A DNA stretch of 64,000 bases from MFD01275-c22 sp963705885. GTDB lineage: Bacteria > Actinomycetota > Actinomycetes > JACCUZ01. The stretch spans positions 1,364,001-1,428,000 of the forward strand of contig OY970120.1 in the NCBI GenBank assembly GCA_963705885.1, written 5' to 3'. The notes under the pieces were generated by a model. It was not told the DNA's origin. It did no database searches and saw only the letters and a program-made list of their open reading frames with translations. Numbering within the stretch: position 1 is the first letter of the stretch; each line of letters opens with the position of its first letter. The translations under genes and the position numbers were made by a program. This document shows positions 61,642 to 64,000 of this stretch, in pieces.

Positions 61642-61853
61642 CGCCACAGACCGCCGGTCGCCGTCCCTCGGGACGGTCGAAGGTCCCGCGTCACGCGGGC
61701 GGCCCGCGCAGGTGCAGTAGGGACCTCCGTCGTCCGCAGTCGCGGGCACGGCCGAACGCCCCGCCGCGCGCCTGCGCCGGGGCGTCTTGCATGTTCAGGG
61801 CCCTTCCGTCCGGCGCACGACAGTCCGTCGAATGGAAGGAGGGCCGGCCACTC
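61642..61853 (+). promoter_or_regulatory. rplJ leader with probable L10-binding and attenuator structures
   Basis: Untranslated leader before rplJ. A hairpin ACGCCCCG (61756-61763) / CGGGGCGT (61778-61785) followed by CTT looks like an attenuator. The bases before it hold further GC-rich stems and CAGTAGGGACCTCC. L10(L7/L12) binds such leaders to repress itself in other bacteria. The assignment rests on position and structure only. Confidence 0.45.
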
Positions 61854-62486
61854 ATGGCAAGGCCTGACAAGTCGGCCGCGGTCGCCGAGCTGACGGAGGA
61901 GTTCCGCAGCTCGAACGCCGCCGTGCTGACCGAGTACCGCGGGCTGACCGTTGCCCAGCTCAAGGAGCTGCGCCGGTCCCTCGGCGCGGACACGACGTAC
62001 GCCGTGGTGAAGAACACGCTGACCAAGATCGCGGCCACCGAGGCCGGGGTCGGGGCCTTCGACGGGCTGCTCCAGGGCCCGTCGGCCATCGCCTTCGTCA
62101 AGGGCGACCCGGTCGAGGCCGCCAAGGGCCTGCGTGACTTCGCCAAGGTGCACCCCCTGCTCGTCATCAAGGGCGGAGTGCTCGACGGCAAGTCGCTCTC
62201 GCCCGACGAGATCAAGAAGCTCGCCGACCTCGAGTCGCGTGAGGTGCTCCTCGCCAAGCTGGCGGGAGCGATGCAGGCGTCGTTGCAGAACGCCGTCTCG
62301 CTGTTCGCTGCGCCGCTGGCGCAGACCGCACGCGTCATGGAGGCGCTGCGGCAGAAGGCCGAGCAGGACCCCGGCGTCCTGTCAGGCGGTGCCGGTGCTG
62401 CACCGGTCGCCGCCGAGCCCGAGGCGGTGACCGAGGAGCCCGAGGCTGCCGACGTCGCCTCCGAGGAGGCCACCCCCGAGGGCTAG
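61854..62486 (+). CDS. rplJ: 50S ribosomal protein L10
   Basis: A 210-residue base of the L7/L12 stalk. Seen: MARPDKSAAVAELTEEFRSSNAAVLTEYRGLTVAQLKELRRSL, YAVVKNTLTKIA, and the C-terminal helix that carries L12 dimers, followed by an acidic Ala/Glu/Pro tail of about 30 residues. ATG 61854 follows GGAAGGAGG (61834-61842), a rather long 11-base spacing. Confidence 0.96.
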   Translation: MARPDKSAAVAELTEEFRSSNAAVLTEYRGLTVAQLKELRRSLGADTTYAVVKNTLTKIAATEAGVGAFDGLLQGPSAIAFVKGDPVEAAKGLRDFAKVHPLLVIKGGVLDGKSLSPDEIKKLADLESREVLLAKLAGAMQASLQNAVSLFAAPLAQTARVMEALRQKAEQDPGVLSGGAGAAPVAAEPEAVTEEPEAADVASEEATPEG

Positions 62487-62558
62487 ATCGGCCCGTCCGC
62501 CCCCAGCACTGCGCCGTACGTGCGGCCAGGACTCGACCAGTAAGGAAGGACCGCCACC

Positions 62559-62957
62559 ATGGCGAAGCTCAGCACCGACGAGCTCCTTGAGTCGTTCAAG
62601 GAGATGACCCTGATCGAGCTCTCCGAGTTCGTCAAGCAGTTCGAGGAGACCTTCGGCGTCACCGCGGCCGCTCCGGTCGCCGTGGCGGCGGCCCCCGCCG
62701 CCGGCGGCGGCGCGGCCGGCGAGGCAGCCGACGCCGGCGGCGAGCAGGACGAGTTCGACGTCATCCTCGACGCCGCGGGTGACAAGAAGATCCAGGTCAT
62801 CAAGGAGGTGCGCGCGCTCACCAGCCTGGGCCTCAAGGAGGCCAAGGACCTGGTGGACGGCACCCCCAAGCCGGTCCTGGAGAAGGTCACCAAGGAGGCC
62901 GCCGACAAGGCCAAGGCCGCCCTCGAGGGCGCCGGCGCCGCGGTCACCGTCAAGTAG
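62559..62957 (+). CDS. rplL: 50S ribosomal protein L7/L12
   Basis: A 132-residue stalk protein. The N-terminal dimer domain begins AKLSTDELLESFKEMTLIELSEFVKQFEETFGV; an Ala/Gly hinge follows; the factor-binding domain is FDVILDAAGDKKIQVIKEVRALTSLGLKEAKDLVDG. ATG 62559 follows AAGGAAGG. A strong terminator ends the operon. Confidence 0.97.
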   Translation: MAKLSTDELLESFKEMTLIELSEFVKQFEETFGVTAAAPVAVAAAPAAGGGAAGEAADAGGEQDEFDVILDAAGDKKIQVIKEVRALTSLGLKEAKDLVDGTPKPVLEKVTKEAADKAKAALEGAGAAVTVK

Positions 62958-62977
62958 CACCACCTCGCACGTCCCGA

Positions 62978-63015
62978 CAGGGGCGGCCGCCCGGGAGACC
63001 GGGTGGCCGCCCCTG
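62978..63015 (+). terminator. strong terminator after rplL
   Basis: A 17-bp stem closed by the tetraloop GAGA (62995-62998), with only one G-T pair. It begins 21 bases after the rplL stop. No T-run follows. Confidence 0.85.
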
Positions 63016-63069
63016 CGGCGTTGCGGGCCCCCGCGACGCGGCCGGACGTGCCGGGTCGATCTTGGAGGT

Positions 63070-63096
63070 TTGACGGGCGGCGCACCACGGCACAAT
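63070..63096 (+). promoter_or_regulatory. possible promoter of the ABC-transporter gene
   Basis: TTGACG (63070-63075), 15-base spacer, CACAAT (63091-63096). It lies in the 219-base stretch between the rplL terminator and the ATPase gene. Nothing else is recognised there. Confidence 0.4.
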
Positions 63097-63234
63097 CCGG
63101 GCACCCTGCCGGCCCAGCAACCCCTGTCCCCGCCGGTGGGCGGGCAGCTGCGCGTAACCCGGGGGGTGCGCGCTCGTTGTCCCATGGAGCGCGGAGTGCG
63201 GACCCGGCCGTCCGCCGAGCAGTGAGGTGTGCAG

Positions 63235-64000
63235 GTGGGTGTCGAGATCGGCGTCGACGGGCTGACGAAGTCCTTCGGCCGCCAGGTCATCTGGCAGGAC
63301 GTCTCGCTCACGCTGCCCGCCGGCGAGATCTCGGTGATGCTCGGTCCGTCCGGCACGGGCAAGTCGGTCTTCCTCAAGACCCTCGTGGGCCTGCTCAAGC
63401 CCGACCGCGGGTCGATCATGATCCAGGGCCGCGACCTCACCACCCTGCGCGAGCACGACCTCTACGAGGTGCGCAAGCTCTTCGGGGTTCTCTTCCAGGA
63501 CGGCGCGCTCTTCGGGTCGATGAGCCTCTACGACAACATCGCGTTCCCGCTGCGCGAGCACACGCGCAAGAGCGAGTCCGACATCAAGGACGTCGTCCTC
63601 GAGAAGATGGACATGGTCGGCCTCATCGGCTCCGAGGACAAGCTCCCCGGCGAGATCTCGGGCGGCATGCGCAAGCGGGCCGGCCTTGCCCGCGCGCTGG
63701 TCCTCGACCCCGAGATCATCCTGTTCGACGAGCCGGACTCGGGGCTGGACCCGGTGCGCACCGCCTACCTCAACCAGCTGATCGTCGACCTCAACGCCGC
63801 GATCGAGGCCACGTTCCTCATCGTCACCCACGACATCAACACCGCCCGGACGGTGCCCGACAACATCGGGCTGCTCTACCACCGGCACCTGGCGATGTTC
63901 GGACCCCGCGAGATGCTGCTGTCGAGCGAGGAGCCGGTCGTGCGCCAGTTCCTCAACGCCCAGCGTCAGGGGCCCATCGGCATGGCCGAGGAGAAGGACG
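63235..64000 (+). CDS. ABC transporter ATP-binding protein, Mkl/MlaF type (3' end beyond window)
   Basis: ATPase of the Mce/Mla lipid-import class. Walker A GPSGTGKS, then VLFQDGALFGSMSLYDNIAFPLREH (the Q-loop with FGSM, typical of MlaF/Mkl), signature ISGGMRKRAGLARAL, Walker B EIILFDEPDSGLDP and the switch histidine in LIVTHDI. It powers Mce or Mla permeases encoded elsewhere. GTG 63235 was chosen since GAGG at 63224-63227 is well placed; GTG 63229 is in frame. Open to the window edge (255 codons seen). Confidence 0.9.
   Translation, partial: MGVEIGVDGLTKSFGRQVIWQDVSLTLPAGEISVMLGPSGTGKSVFLKTLVGLLKPDRGSIMIQGRDLTTLREHDLYEVRKLFGVLFQDGALFGSMSLYDNIAFPLREHTRKSESDIKDVVLEKMDMVGLIGSEDKLPGEISGGMRKRAGLARALVLDPEIILFDEPDSGLDPVRTAYLNQLIVDLNAAIEATFLIVTHDINTARTVPDNIGLLYHRHLAMFGPREMLLSSEEPVVRQFLNAQRQGPIGMAEEKD

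Overview
This window is a gene-dense, very GC-rich stretch of chromosome from an actinomycete (Actinomycetota). The evidence is the frequent GTG starts, many -10 boxes placed 6-8 bases before a start codon (leaderless genes), UPF0336-type HadA/HadB, CarD-like and PspC/LuxR-type regulators, and the order tRNA-Trp, secE, nusG, rplK, rplA, lipoprotein, rplJ, rplL. It carries the classical men pathway for menaquinone. I cannot fix the genus; Frankiales, Geodermatophilales or Kineosporiales relatives would fit. I see no mobile element, CRISPR array, rRNA or prophage.

Layout. Bases 1-7783 hold menaquinone synthesis: menE (cut by the window edge) and menB on minus, menC and menD on plus, menF convergent, then a PEP-mutase-like enzyme, two small unknown genes and menG. 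Bases 7871-8044 encode a CsbD-like stress protein ending in a strong hairpin. Bases 8187-26333 are one long co-directional block: a geranylgeranyl-reductase-family flavoprotein (MenJ-like), the complete 14-gene nuoA-N operon for complex I, and a long-chain polyprenyl diphosphate synthase. A near-perfect Rex (NADH/NAD+ sensor) operator lies just before this block. Bases 26343-33369 are mixed: ACT-domain protein, chromate transporter, NYN-like protein, animal-type heme peroxidase, two unknown membrane proteins (one behind a TetR-like operator), a CarD-like protein and RarD.

Bases 33443-45340 hold a second energy module. korA-korB encode 2-oxoglutarate:ferredoxin oxidoreductase on minus. Divergent from them, after 70 bases, is a second partial complex I set (nuoA2 B2 C2 H2 I2 J2 K2 L2 M2 N2) with no nuoD, E, F or G. 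The whole NADH-input arm is missing and a ferredoxin-reducing enzyme sits next door, so a ferredoxin-fed proton pump is the natural hypothesis.

Bases 45414-51917 hold htpX, yajQ, a secreted glycosidase-like protein, a cupin, and a LuxR response regulator/PspC-type kinase pair divergent from a PspC-LiaF-like protein. Bases 51979-58192 hold four tRNAs (Tyr, Thr, Met, Trp), a secreted helical protein, rpmG, hadA-hadB, murB, adenosine deaminase and an aspartate aminotransferase. Bases 58293-62957 are secE, nusG and the L11/L1/L10/L7-L12 ribosomal genes with a lipoprotein inserted. The window ends inside an Mkl/MlaF-type ABC ATPase.

Taken together, the left two thirds are a respiratory island: quinone head group (men), isoprenoid tail (polyprenyl synthase), tail saturation (MenJ-like), the main quinone reducer (nuo) and an alternative ferredoxin-linked module (kor-nuo2).
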